Positions 47,551 to 58,610 of a stretch of 64,000 nt of DNA are shown one piece after another. The position numbers were made by a program, and so were the translations under genes. Location of the stretch: contig JAMKCF010000008.1 in NCBI GenBank assembly GCA_023634235.1, positions 2,361,001 through 2,425,000 of the forward strand, given 5' to 3'. The notes under the pieces were generated by a model. That model was not told where the DNA came from. It did no database searches and saw only the letters and a program-made list of their open reading frames with translations. The DNA is from Pisaster brevispinus. Taxonomy: Eukaryota > Echinodermata > Asteroidea > Forcipulatida > Asteriidae. Numbering within the stretch: the stretch's first letter is position 1; each line of letters opens with the position of its first letter.

Positions 47551-49587
47551 CTGTGAAAAGGGATATAGAAAAGAAAGATTTGAGCAAAATGGAAATTTGA
47601 ATGCAGGCTGTTGCAGTAACAATTAAGCATTGAGTGTACCTGTGGCCTCCTAATTGGGTTCTTAACACAATTCTATACAACCATGTGGATGACAGTTTTC
47701 TAACAGTGTGAAAAAATTGAAGTTTCCAAACACAAAAGGAAGTTTCCTTAAAATACAATGATTTATCAATCAGATCTTAAAGATGCTCGGTCCAAATTTC
47801 TGCTGATCTGACCCCAAAATTTGTGTTTATAATTTAAACAGCTATTTTTATACGTTTGAGAATGTTATGAGCAGTCATTTAAGGTACTGCATGAAAAAAA
47901 ACTGCAAAATGATAAGTGGTAGTAAATTAAACGTAAAAACTAGTTGTTGGGATGCTGACATTGTCTCAAGTCCATCAGCCATGCACACAATTTTTTGCAT
48001 ATTGTGCATTGTCCAAGGCATATGCAAAGGTTTTGTAAGCTTTTCGTTTTGAAAAAGAAATATCAGTCAAAATTTGATCAGAGAAAATATCTTTAAAAAC
48101 AATTTGAAATAAAATGTAAAAGAAAACTTTCATTGAAGAGCTGGCCATGCACAGGCTGTAGAATTTGTATTGGGACTTTGTACTAGGTGGCATTAGATGT
48201 GCCAGGTGAAATCAACTGTCCTCAAAAATATTTTTATAAAAATAATAATAATTCACATGACCAGAAAACTATTATCACCAGATCAAACTGCAATTTTTTT
48301 TTGCCATTTACATGCATCACCTATTCTCTGAACACATTGAGATTCCATGGACTACTTCTTTTGAATAGTTTTGATGGAAACAAAGTCATGGTCATTGTGG
48401 GTGGTTTTAAGAACTTTAAAAAAAAAACTTATCGTCTTTAATTATCTACAGTAGCTTCTCTGTTCGTCCTTCACTTCTGTGACCACAAGTTTATAGTTAC
48501 GATTTACTTTCTTGTTTCAACCTAGTTCGTCAGGTCGCTTTTGCTTTGTTTGTCTCATAATTGTTGTTCTTTTACTTTGTACATGCCCTAATACATCTTT
48601 GTTCATTTGAACTTCCAGCATTAACGTGTATATTTTTATTTGCAATGGAAATAACATTGAGTCGAACTAAAATTGAAGTGGTCACCAGGTTTGTTTGTTG
48701 CCACTGGCAGGTACAATATCAAAAGTTGACAGTGTTTTTGGGGTAATGTTTAATTGTTAGAGGCCTAGCCATAAATCCATTGCTCACAGGATTTTCTTAA
48801 GGAAGTAGCCATCACTGTCATCAGCTGATGGCGCCCTTGCCTAGAGGTAAAAAAGAGACTGTTCATAGGCCAATCCTGTGCGCCGCGCATACAAATCTGT
48901 GCGTTTCCATTGTTTCATCATCAGTGTACCTCTAAGATAGCGGCTTTATGACATCAATGCATAAGGTCAAAAGAAAGGGTCTATTTAAATTATTTTAATG
49001 ATGCATGTGTACGGTCAGAATGTCTTGTAGTATTGTGTGCCATTTCATTTCGTAGGGATGGGTTCGTCGTGGTATGGTTGTTGTGGGACTGGTCAAAAAC
49101 TCTGACTGAGTTTGCACAGTCATGACCGGGGATGGACTAAACGAGTCAAGACTACAGTTTACAATTGTTGTAGTTGTATCATAATGTACACACACAATCA
49201 TCACTGTCACTGACTGTCAGACTGTCAGCAAAATGCACGCTTGATCTTGACGTTTGTTTGTGGCACAACAGAAAAAGCAGAGACATTTCAAGAACTACTT
49301 TCAAAGAAACTCGTGATAATAATACCTCAGACTCTGCGATCATTGTCAGATATGATGGTCTGTCCATGTCTCTCGCCACCCACTGTGTGTGGAGATTGGT
49401 GGGATTGCGTGTGTAAACGTAAACACTACCGTGACTAGCTACCGACTATTTTTTTATACAGTCGCAAAACTTGCTGCCAAAAGTTGTAACTTTTAGGCAA
49501 TTTTAACACATAGATAAACGTCAAATGACCTATTAACCATTTCCATACATTACAATTTAAAAATTAAACATATAAATTCGTACTTAC

Positions 49588-49640
49588 CACAGTTTTGTGA
49601 TGAAAACATTTCACTTTGAAGACACGTCGTAAGCAGACGA
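49588..49640 (-). ncRNA. Candidate first-exon end of outward transcript, left arm
   Basis: On the minus strand, CTTCAAAGTGAAATG...ACTGTG is followed by the strong donor GTAAGTACG. The right arm has the same arrangement ending at 50981 (ACTCCG/GTAAGTACG). The exon start is unknown; the range marks only the conserved 3' part. Confidence 0.3.
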
Positions 49641-49765
49641 CGACAGCTCAATGTTATTATAGCAATAGCATTGTGTTCCAGGTACTCACTACGCATGTGC
49701 ATCAAATTGCGCAAAGTGAGAGCGAGGGCGCCTGTCTTGCAACCTTGTTTCCAGGGGTGATCGAT

Positions 49766-50811
49766 CTCGCCGCGCCATTTTCCCCCAGTATGCTTTGCTC
49801 ACTCATAACCATAATTTTATGCTCATAAACATTGATGTCTATTATATAATAAAGATCAATACTCATATCCCCCTCGGATTAGTGACGAGAGGTATCGATA
49901 CGGTGCGCTGCCCATGGTAGCAAGGCTGAGATAGGTGCACCCATTGATCTCTATTGAGAGTAGAGATCAACGGGTGCACCACACACACACACACACACAC
50001 ATAAACTCCCATAACAACCAATGCTAAATGCTAAGTATTCAAAAATAAAAATACAATTTTTAAAGTCACTCAGCCTCTTGAAAACTAATCAAACATATAT
50101 ATTTCCCGCAGGAAAACTAACTTCAGATTTCTTTTCAATTTTTAGCAGGTCAGCCGTTTGGAATTTTTGCTAACTACCCCAGAAAAATCACCCCGAAAAT
50201 GTGTTTTTTCCCAAACCGACTTGCTGCCAGTTTTCATAAGACTTCTCCAGTTCCCAAGCCGAAACTGTAAAGCCTAAGTTTACCAAGTCTCCTAAAAAGC
50301 TTAAGCACAGAACCCCCATGCCGTGGTCTTGTCATAATTACACACAGTTTAAGTTGCATGACCCCAAAAACGTTATTATTCAAAGTATTTTGAGGGATAA
50401 AAATGACAACTTATGATGTTTAGTTGTGTTTGACTATTTAGTCTGATCTGATGCACCCAGATGAACTGTTTCATAATAGTGTGTTTTGTTGTAAAGTTGT
50501 TTTAAAACCACAACTGTTTCTCACCATAGGCCATTATTGCCGACAATGCCCTCGCTGGTAGTGTCAGGCTATTAAAATATTGTTTTTATATTGGCAAGCA
50601 TCTATTTTTCCTTCCAAAAGTCGGTCCATCGGGAATTTGCTCTGGGATGGGATATAACATAAGTGCATGCGTGTTGTTTTTCCCCCGTTTTTTTTTTTTT
50701 TTTTTTTGGGGGGGGGGGGGTGAAATTGTAAACTTGCGGGTAGAACCATGTGTAAAAACTGTTTTGGGAGGAATTGGCTCTGAAAAGAGCCGGTTCAAGC
50801 GTCCTTTCTCA
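49766..50811. other. Spacer of the giant inverted repeat
   Basis: About 1.05 kb of sequence without an inverse partner. It contains an AC microsatellite (about 49979-50001), a short inverted repeat ATTGATCTCTATTGAGAGTAGAGATCAAC region near 49943-49972 (given by position), and a T-run/G-run near 50689-50720. If the outward transcripts are real, their promoters are here or in the innermost arm segments. Confidence 0.6.
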
Positions 50812-50929
50812 GTCGTTCACCCATGGGGTTCAAGACAGGGGCGCCCTCACGTTGCATCATTTGCTGCACATGCGTAGTGAGACACCGGAACGCATTGTAC
50901 AATAACAATAACATTGAGCTGTCGTCTGC

Positions 50930-50981
50930 TTACGACGTGTCGTGTGTCTTCAAAGTGAAATATTTTCATGACAAAACTCCG
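50930..50981 (+). ncRNA. Candidate first-exon end of outward transcript, right arm
   Basis: GTCTTCAAAGTGAAATATTTTC is followed by ACTCCG and the donor GTAAGTACG. It mirrors 49588-49640. Exon start not determined. Confidence 0.3.
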
Positions 50982-52792
50982 GTAAGTACGGATTTGTATG
51001 TTCAGTTTTTACAACGTAATATATGGAAATGGTTTATAGGTCATTGGACGAGTATCTGTTTGTTACAATTGTCTAAAAAGGACAGCTTTTGGCAGCAAGT
51101 TTTGTTGTGACTGTAGACGTCCGTGGCGTTTGTGTCTTTACACCCGCTATCCCTCCCGCGTCCACACTGCACACAGCGGAGAGAGCTCGAGACAGACAGA
51201 GCGTCTGACGTTGACAGAGTCTGACTGAGGGAGGTAGACATGCACATACGTAGTATAGTAGTACGTAGTCGTTGCTGTCTGTGGTATTAGCTGCAGTCCT
51301 GCATGCTAGTTTTATTATCACGAGTTTCTTTGAAATAGTTCAACTTCAATGTCTCTGCTTGTTGTGCCAAAAAACAAACGAACTCACAGTCTAGTCCCTC
51401 GAGTCGTACACAGTCCAGAGGTATACATCTGTCAGTGACAGTGATGATTGTGTGTATATCGTGAATACAACAACAACCATACTGTAATCCTGACTAGTTA
51501 AGTTCCAACCCTGTGCAATCTCAGTGCTTTTGGCCAAATCCACAACAACCATCACAACAAGCCCATTGCTACGAAATGAAGTGGCACACAATACAAGACA
51601 TTCTGACCATGCAAAGTCATCATGCAAATGGTTTAAAATGGTCGTGAAACAATGGATTTAGGGCTAGGCCTTTAACAATAAGGCTAAACATAAGGCCTAC
51701 AAAACAATACTGTCAACTTTTGACCTGGCAGCAAATAAACCTAGTAAACCAATTCAAAATCAGTTCAACTCAACATTTATTTTAATGGCAAATCTACAAG
51801 TAATTATAGGAATTTCAAATGAAAAAAGACATTCAAATGAAATAAAAGAAAAATAATTATATGAGACAAACAAACAAAGCAAAAGCGGCCTGACGAACTA
51901 GGTTGAAACAAGAAAGTAAATCATAACTTTAAACTGAAGGACGAAAAGAGAAGAAGCTACTCTAGATAGTTAAAGACAATATGTTTTTCATAAAAATTCT
52001 TGAAACAACCCACAAATGACCTTGACTTTGTTTCCATCAATACTATTCCAACGAAGAGGTCCTTAAGAATCTCAATGTGTTCAGAGAATTGGTGGTGCAT
52101 GTAAACGGCAGAAAATTTTTGCGATTTGATCTGGTGACAATGTTAAAAATGCAATGCTGGAGTTTTTTCTTTTTTTGTTTTAGTTTTTAGGACAGTGAAT
52201 TCCACCTTGCTCATTTAAAGCCATCTAGTGTTTTTTTTTAAGTCCTCAATTGATAACAATATGGCTAGATTTTTAACAAAATAATATTTGTTACAGATTT
52301 GTTTTCTCTAAACAAATTTGTTTCAACACGAAAAAGCTTAGAAAAACTTTTGCATATGCCATGGACATTGCACATAATGCAACATTTTTTGTGCATGGCT
52401 GATAGTTATGAGACAAAGCACGTCGGGATCCGAACAACTTAAGTTTAGGTTTTAATTTTACTACCACTTTTTATTTGCAGTTTTTTCGCATTTCTCAAAT
52501 GTATAAAGATAGCCTTTTAAAATATAAAACTAAATGTTAGGGTCAGATAAGCTGGAAATTTGATGCAGTATCTTTAAGATCTGATTGATAGGGCCTAAAT
52601 TGTTGTGCTTGGAAACTTCAATTTTTGCACACCATATAAAACAAAATTTCAATGAATTAGATGGTCTGATCAATTGTATTAAGAACCCGATAAATCCACA
52701 GGTGCACTCAATGCTTAAATATTTCTGCAACAGCCTACATTAAGATTTCCATTTTGCTCAAATCTTTCTTTTCTATTAATCTCTTTTCACAG

Positions 52793-52889
52793 AATATTCT
52801 TGGTCCTTGTGCAGTAATTTCCTACAAAGTGATTCCATAAATGAAGATCATCAGCTTATTGAAGCTTCACTCATTCTTTTGAAGTTCTG
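52793..52889 (+). ncRNA. Conserved exon-like segment, right arm
   Basis: Acceptor TCTTTTCACAG and donor GTTCTG/GTGAGT enclose sequence matching the left-arm exon 47466-47550. The frame has a stop and an insertion relative to the left copy, so coding is unlikely in this copy. Confidence 0.35.
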
Positions 52890-53109
52890 GTGAGTTAAAT
52901 AAAATATCTATATTAATCTGTAACTTTTTTTACCACTATCTTTGATTAAAACTGAACATCCCTCTTTGCTCTTATGTACCTTTACTCCCCATAAATACCC
53001 CTTATTTCTACTGCCCAGGATCTAACACCTAAATATACAGGACCCAATCCATTTCTACCATCCTTGATCCCTACACCCACCCCTAGCTTCCTGCTACTCT
53101 GATTCCTCC

Positions 53110-53545
53110 TCCAACATGTCACCCCTTCTACTGCCCTACTATACAAATCCAAATGCATCCCACTTTGTGTCACTTTGGATCCTCCCCAAACCTGTTACCC
53201 CATCTACTGCCCTACTGTACAAATCAAAATGCATCCCACTTTGCTATCATTCTGGATCCTCCCCTAACATGTTACCCTTCTACTGCCCTTCTGTACAAAT
53301 CCCAAATATGCATCCCATTTTGCTGTCACTCTGGATCCTCCCCAAACCTGTTACCCCATCTACTGCCCTACTGTACAAATCCAAATGCATCCCACTTTGC
53401 TGTCACTCTGGGTCCCCCCCTAACATGTTACCCTTCTACTGCCCTACTGTACAAATCCAAAACATGCCTCCCACTTTGCTTTCACTCTGGATCCTCCCCT
53501 TTCATGTTACCCCTTTTACTGCCCTACTGTACTTTGCTGTACAAA
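53110..53545. repeat. Minisatellite, about 78-bp unit, about six copies (right arm)
   Basis: Inverse-oriented units with CTACTGCCCTACTGTACAAAT, GCATCCCACTTTGCTGTCAC and TCTGGATCCTCCCC. Two long overlapping frames (156 and 170 codons) across it are by-products of the periodicity. Confidence 0.85.
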
Positions 53546-53609
53546 TCCCAAACAAGCATCCCACTGCTGGTTTCATGCATACATCTTCTTTGGGTTTTTT
53601 TTATTGCAG

Positions 53610-53778
53610 TACATTCAAGATGATCTGACAATTAAATGCCTCAGTTCTAATGAGAGATGCACAAGCTCAGCCGAAGAGAACACTTGGCTTTCGTCATAAC
53701 CATGAATTCAACTATGTCATCGTCCCTCTGCATGAAGCAACCTCAAATCTGTAACTTATAGAATTCTGGGATATTGAG
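53610..53778 (+). ncRNA. Conserved exon-like segment, right arm (with 34-aa frame)
   Basis: Acceptor TTTTATTGCAG and donor GATATTGAG/GTAGGG match the left-arm exon. The frame 53650-53754 begins MRDAQAQPKRTLGFRHNHEF and ends HEATSNL. It keeps the frame of the left copy despite substitutions and a 3-bp insertion. Confidence 0.4.
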
Positions 53779-54009
53779 GTAGGGTTGTTATGTTAATAAT
53801 ACACATTGTAAAAGGGTCTGTTTACACAACATTTACAGGACATCATCGTCCACACTACTGGTCCTCACAGGATTCTTTAAAACCACATGTACCAACGACT
53901 GTGCTTTAAGCATACAGTATATGTATGCCAAGAAGATTTTTAACTAGTACATAAGTGAAAAGAGTATTCTGACCATGTCTTGTATAATGTAAACAGACCT
54001 TTGCTGTAT

Positions 54010-54345
54010 ACCAGCGGTGTAGCCAGGACTTTTTCGATGGGGTGGGGGCACTGCTTTGAAGTGGGGGGGGCAGAGGGAATGTGTTTGTCAGTGGGGAGAA
54101 GGGGGTCACGCTTTTATTTAGGAAGGGGGACGCTGCAGGGGGCTACCATCCTATTATGGCATTTTGTGGCCGCGGTAGCGATCCCAATTTTGATCGTTCA
54201 CTGCATTAGATTATACAAACAGGCATTTTTCTTTCTTTTTTTCTCTCTTTTTCTTTTTATTTGAGCACTATCGCGTTTTTTTCTTGGGGGCAGCTAGGGG
54301 GCACGTGCCCCTCCAGGCCCCCTCTTGGCTACGCCGGTGCTGTAT
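54010..54345. repeat. Dispersed repeat with CCCC-rich ends (right arm; left copy 45790-46090)
   Basis: The element begins CAGCGGTGTAGCCAGGACTT and ends GGCACGTGCCCCTCCAGGCC plus TTGGCTACGCCGGTGCTG. Similar terminal wording in both arms and G-runs suggest a mobile-element remnant present before the inverted duplication. Confidence 0.45.
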
Positions 54346-55854
54346 ACGTTGTTAATACTACTGCTTTTTCATTGCATTTAGGTACTTTCAACTAGATTAA
54401 AACAAATACAAAGCTAACGTTAATAGTGTTTCACATCTAAAGGGACTGTGTATAATCTATAATCATAATACGTCTCTTCGAAACTGATCTCGGTCCTACT
54501 TTATAGAAACGACAAGCTGATACAACATCTTTTCAGAACAAACTCAATTACATGTAGATCAGCTATGATAATGTCCTTGTTATTTAGATTAATGTACGTA
54601 TGTTTAGCATTGACCTAGCCTTTAAGAGGATGTTACTTGTTGACACAATTTTGCTGAGGTTTTAGAGTGCTATAAAAGGTTAGATAAAGTAAGAAACACT
54701 TTGTTGTGCACTATGCAAATTCTACACTTAACAAAAAGGACATTTTCCTCATGCTTTTTGAACTTCAACAACTAATCAGGCAGTATCCGTTTGTGTCTGG
54801 TACCTGTCTCCAAACAAACAACTTGACTCACAGTGATACGTTAACCTTATTTACCAGACTATTATTGCCTTGTAGACTCAAAAAAAGGTAAAAAAACAAG
54901 TCAAACTTGTCTTCTAGGTTTAGAGAAATAGGAATTACTAGAGCCCCCTTCATTTTGCTCTAAAAAACATGGAGTTAAATATTAGAAATTGCTAATTGTT
55001 AGTGTTACGTTACAGATAAATTGTAGTTTAAGTTTATTTTTGCCAGAACTGAGTTGTCCTATTATGTTTATCATGTTTATCTATGCAAATATAAATGTGC
55101 CTTTTAGCCATGGTAAATGTTACTTTTTTAGTAAGTTAAAACTTACATGTTATTTTTGTAAAACGTAATGTAGAACGATTTAGGCCGTTAAACCAGAGGG
55201 ATTGTGTGTGTAATAAAATGGTGGAAATGTACATACATGAAGTAAAGCATCTTAAAAGGGTGTTAAAAAGAGTTTTTTTAAGACTAAAAACTGCACGTTG
55301 TGATTTAAAACGAAACTTCTAAGGTTTTTGTGACCAGAATGCCTAGTTTTTGTAGTAGAGCAATTTGAGTATCATACTTAGCATGTTAAGGTACTTTTAA
55401 GTTCATATTTAAACAATAAAAAAAAAATTGCTCTTGTTTTTCGCACAAATTTTTAATTTTTCAAAGATTTTTTTTTTCAACATGAAAAAAAATTAAGGAG
55501 CGTGCGTTTCAGCCGATTTTAAAAAATTGAAAGACCATAAATTTTTCGGTTTTTCATATTTTTCAATAATTTTTTTTAAAATGAAAAATAATCAACGAGC
55601 GTGCGTTTTAGCCGATTTTAGAAAAACGAAAGACCGTAAATTTTTCGGTTTTTCAAAAAAAAAAATTCCCCCTTCGAAAAAATAAATTAAAAAATTGTCC
55701 ACCCCTCCCCTCTTCTCTCTCTCTCTCCCTGTCCATCCCCCTCTCCTTCCTTCATCCTGGCCTGTCCCACCTTGTGCATCGTGCGTGGTGCTTGTTAGTG
55801 CGTGTGCATGTTAGTGTGCATGTTAGTATACATTATATCATTCCACTTACCTTT

Positions 55855-55948
55855 CAACTTGCCGGGATTCGAACCCATGCAGGTCTTCCGATCTTGCTCT
55901 CCCCGTGCGTGACCTTGTCCGCTAGGCCATCGGCGATCCGCACCAATC
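55855..55948 (-). mobile_element. tRNA-like SINE head, right arm
   Basis: Inverse B box at 55865-55875 and inverse A box at 55919-55929, identical to the left-arm copy in these boxes. Confidence 0.6.
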
Positions 55949-56569
55949 CATTAATTTTCAATCGTGATGAATATTAGAACCACGTATTGTATATATAAAC
56001 ACATGTTGATACATGTCAAATATATAGTGTAAATGGCGCCCTCTGTTGACTATGCAGGGCGCCCTCTGTTGGTTTTAAGGGCGCCCTCTGCTGTTTTTAA
56101 GGGCGCCCTCTTTGACAAAAAAGAGTTGTTAAAACTGTTTCCCCTTTTATAATATGGATATTAATTTCCACTAAATATATTTATTATTTAATCATTGTTG
56201 TGTTTTCGCTATTTGAAGTTGTTTAACCATTCTGATTTTGTGCTCTTAACGAAATATACATTTTCAAGTTTGACAGATAATAAATTAACACAAACCAATC
56301 GGGAAAGTTAAGAGGCTGAAAGAGTATCTCTTTATTTAAAAAAATTGTTCATAACAAAATGTTAATAACATACATTTTTTTTCAAAGCATTTGTATTCTT
56401 TTCTTCTACAATTACAATATCAAAAGATTCAAAACAAATATTTGTATAAACATTTTCCATCAGATGTTTCCAAATAATTTAGAAGTTAATCATTGTCGAA
56501 ATTCTTTCCTGAAAATACAAAAACATGCGTTTTATAAAATATCTCAAGGTTGCATGCAATAAATAAAAT

Positions 56570-57225
56570 AAGAAAAAAGGAGAAAAAATAAATAAGTTAA
56601 GAAAAAAAAGAATAAGTTAATTAATAATCAATCAACTAATCAATGAATCAATCAATAAAGAAATAAAGAAATCAATCAATATTATAACTATTTTTTAAAA
56701 ATAAAAATACCTAAATAAATCAATAAACAAATAAATTAAAAATATATAAAAATAAATATAATAAACAATCAAACAAATATTTAAAAATTTTATTTTAAAA
56801 TAACTAAATTAAACAATAATTTCAAATATAAATATCTCAATAAATCAATAAACAAATACATTTAAAAAAATAAAAATTCATAAATAAATAAACCAACAAA
56901 TTAATAAATAAACAAAAATATATATAAACAAATACATATAAATAAATAAACAAACAATTCAAAATTTTAGTTTAAATAAATAAATTAAAATGTCAAAAAA
57001 ATTGATTAATTAATTATTTAATTTATAAATAAATAAACAGTAAAATAAATAAATAAATAAACAATAAAATAAATAAATAAATAGTACAAAAATGCAAATT
57101 AAAAAAATAAAATAAAATAGTTAAAACAATAAATACATTTTTAAAATAAATAAATTTAAAAATAAATAAATAAATAAATAAACAATCAAATAAATGAATA
57201 GTTAATTAATTACATAAGAACTTAA
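56570..57225. repeat. AAAT/CAAT microsatellite-like region, right arm
   Basis: Degenerate AAATAAAT and AATCAATC units, the inverse of the left-arm TTTA region but shorter by several hundred bases. Confidence 0.85.
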
Positions 57226-57543
57226 TACATAACCCACAGAACTTGAATCCTTTACATCCAGAACCACATACCCAATATCAAGTGGAATCCAGACTTATTG
57301 TCTTGATATAAAAACTCGTCACGATGTTACGCTCTGGAGTTGTAATCCAAAGTTCTACAGAGCACAAGTAGCCTATGTATCCTAGGAACGGTCTGGTGCA
57401 GAATGTCAGGTGTTCCATCTATGTTATTATCGGGTGTTCCATCTTCCATCTGGGTTATCATCAACATGACTGGAGTATTATTCATGGTATTTATTCTGCA
57501 GAGGATCTGCTTTTCAACAGCATTTACTACTGCAAAATATCAT

Positions 57544-57633
57544 TTATGCAAAGCATTGTATAGATGGCTGCAGAGCGGCAATCCTTTCTTCTTGTAGATT
57601 CCAAAGCTTCCCGTGAGCCCAATCTGGACCTTT
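57544..57633 (-). CDS. Coding-like terminal exon in right arm (partial gene)
   Basis: Minus-strand acceptor TTTGTACAG, then KGPDWAHGKLWNLQEERIAA, LQPSIQCFA and a stop (plus 57544-57546). It mirrors 41798-41911 and differs mainly near its end, where the left copy reads on for ten more codons. No upstream partner exon lies in this arm. Confidence 0.35.
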   Translation of the reverse strand, partial: KGPDWAHGKLWNLQEERIAALQPSIQCFA

Positions 57634-57855
57634 CTGTACAAACAAGAATAAATAATTGTCATTAATTACTTCTTTTTCAAGTAAAGATTGTGAAAAGGGA
57701 ACAGCAAACTGATTATTGTCTTCACAAACATGAGTTGTCATTCTGTAACTGGACGGCCCCCGACCCCCAACCCCCCCCCCCGAAAAAACCCCAACACGAC
57801 AGCAAAACAAAACTAGGACCTTGTTTGCTACTTATTGATTGTCAAGGAAGGAGTG

Positions 57856-58600
57856 CTGGAAGGGGGGTCCAATCCCCCAGCGGGGGTTTAATGGGGCGCA
57901 GCGCCCCCTTTTTGAAAATATCTACATTTAAACCCTAAAAACGACATCAAAAAGACACTTTAAAAAATGTTATGTTGGCTTAACAGGCAGGAAAAAATAG
58001 GGTAGTTAGTTAGAATTTTTTGAAATTATATTATTTATTTTTAATCATCACTTTGTTATAATGACTCCAGAATCATACTTTGATTTCATTCAAGTCTTTT
58101 TATGTTTTTCCTGTCAGTAGGAAGGGTTTGTACACATGGACCATAGAGCTCTATGCATTGACATTGTTCCAACTAAAACATAAACATTCTTTGGATGTCA
58201 CAGGAACCTTTATGTGATCACACTAAAAATGACATGTTACAATGAGGACACAATAAAATTCCTTTTCAATGTATTTATGTTGAGCACCCAGTTAGGTTTA
58301 TTTCCCAAACATTTAAACGAAACTTGCGATTTCCATTTTACCATTCCAATCAAAACTATAAGCCCGCAGATGTCAACACACTTTCCAGGGAGAACGCTAT
58401 ACCCACTCCGAATGGTCACAAAACCAGGTCATAAAACCACAAAGACTCAGCACAGCGGCTTGACTTATGAGGGAAACATTTGTATTAGAAACTGACACAA
58501 ACAATGTAAAACAAACTGCAGAGGATTAAGATAAGACGTAATTGCATCTCAATAGGAGTGTCAATCATTCTTCAAGACAGAGCTGGAGAATGTCTGGGGC
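57856..58600. other. Intergenic, no gene recognised
   Basis: Sequence right of the inverted repeat. A GC-rich block TTAATGGGGCGCAGCGCCCC near 57888-57907 is a short self-complementary repeat; otherwise nothing is recognised. Confidence 0.4.
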
Positions 58601-58610
58601 TAACCTTTAT

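Larger units (their letters stand above)
41578..49765. repeat. Giant inverted repeat, left arm
   Basis: The arm is matched by the inverse at 50812-57855. Anchor pairs from outside in: 41718 with 57718, 41820-42205 with 57240-57615, 43400-43620 with 56270-56530, 43800-44040 with 55850-56100, 45050-45790 with 54345-55080, 46100-46490 with 53560-54000, 46640-47270 with 53110-53545, 47470-48770 with 51640-52890, 49000-49750 with 50830-51620. The left arm is about 1.1 kb longer, mainly through an internal duplication and a LINE insertion. Confidence 0.9.
50812..57855. repeat. Giant inverted repeat, right arm
   Basis: Inverse counterpart of 41578-49765. Homology starts with TTCACCCATGG and GGTTCAAGACAGG (left: CCTGTCTTGCAACC at 49731) and ends at GGAAGGAGT (57847-57854; left ACTCCTTCC at 41579). 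Arm identity by eye is roughly 75-90 percent, with small indels, so the duplication is old. Confidence 0.9.

Noticed and set aside
53116..53628. Overlapping 170- and 156-codon open frames on the plus strand (and similar ones at 46623-47402 on the minus strand)
   Set aside because: They coincide exactly with the 80-bp minisatellite; several frames are open at once because the repeat lacks stops, and the products are repeats of PLCCHSGSSP-like peptides.
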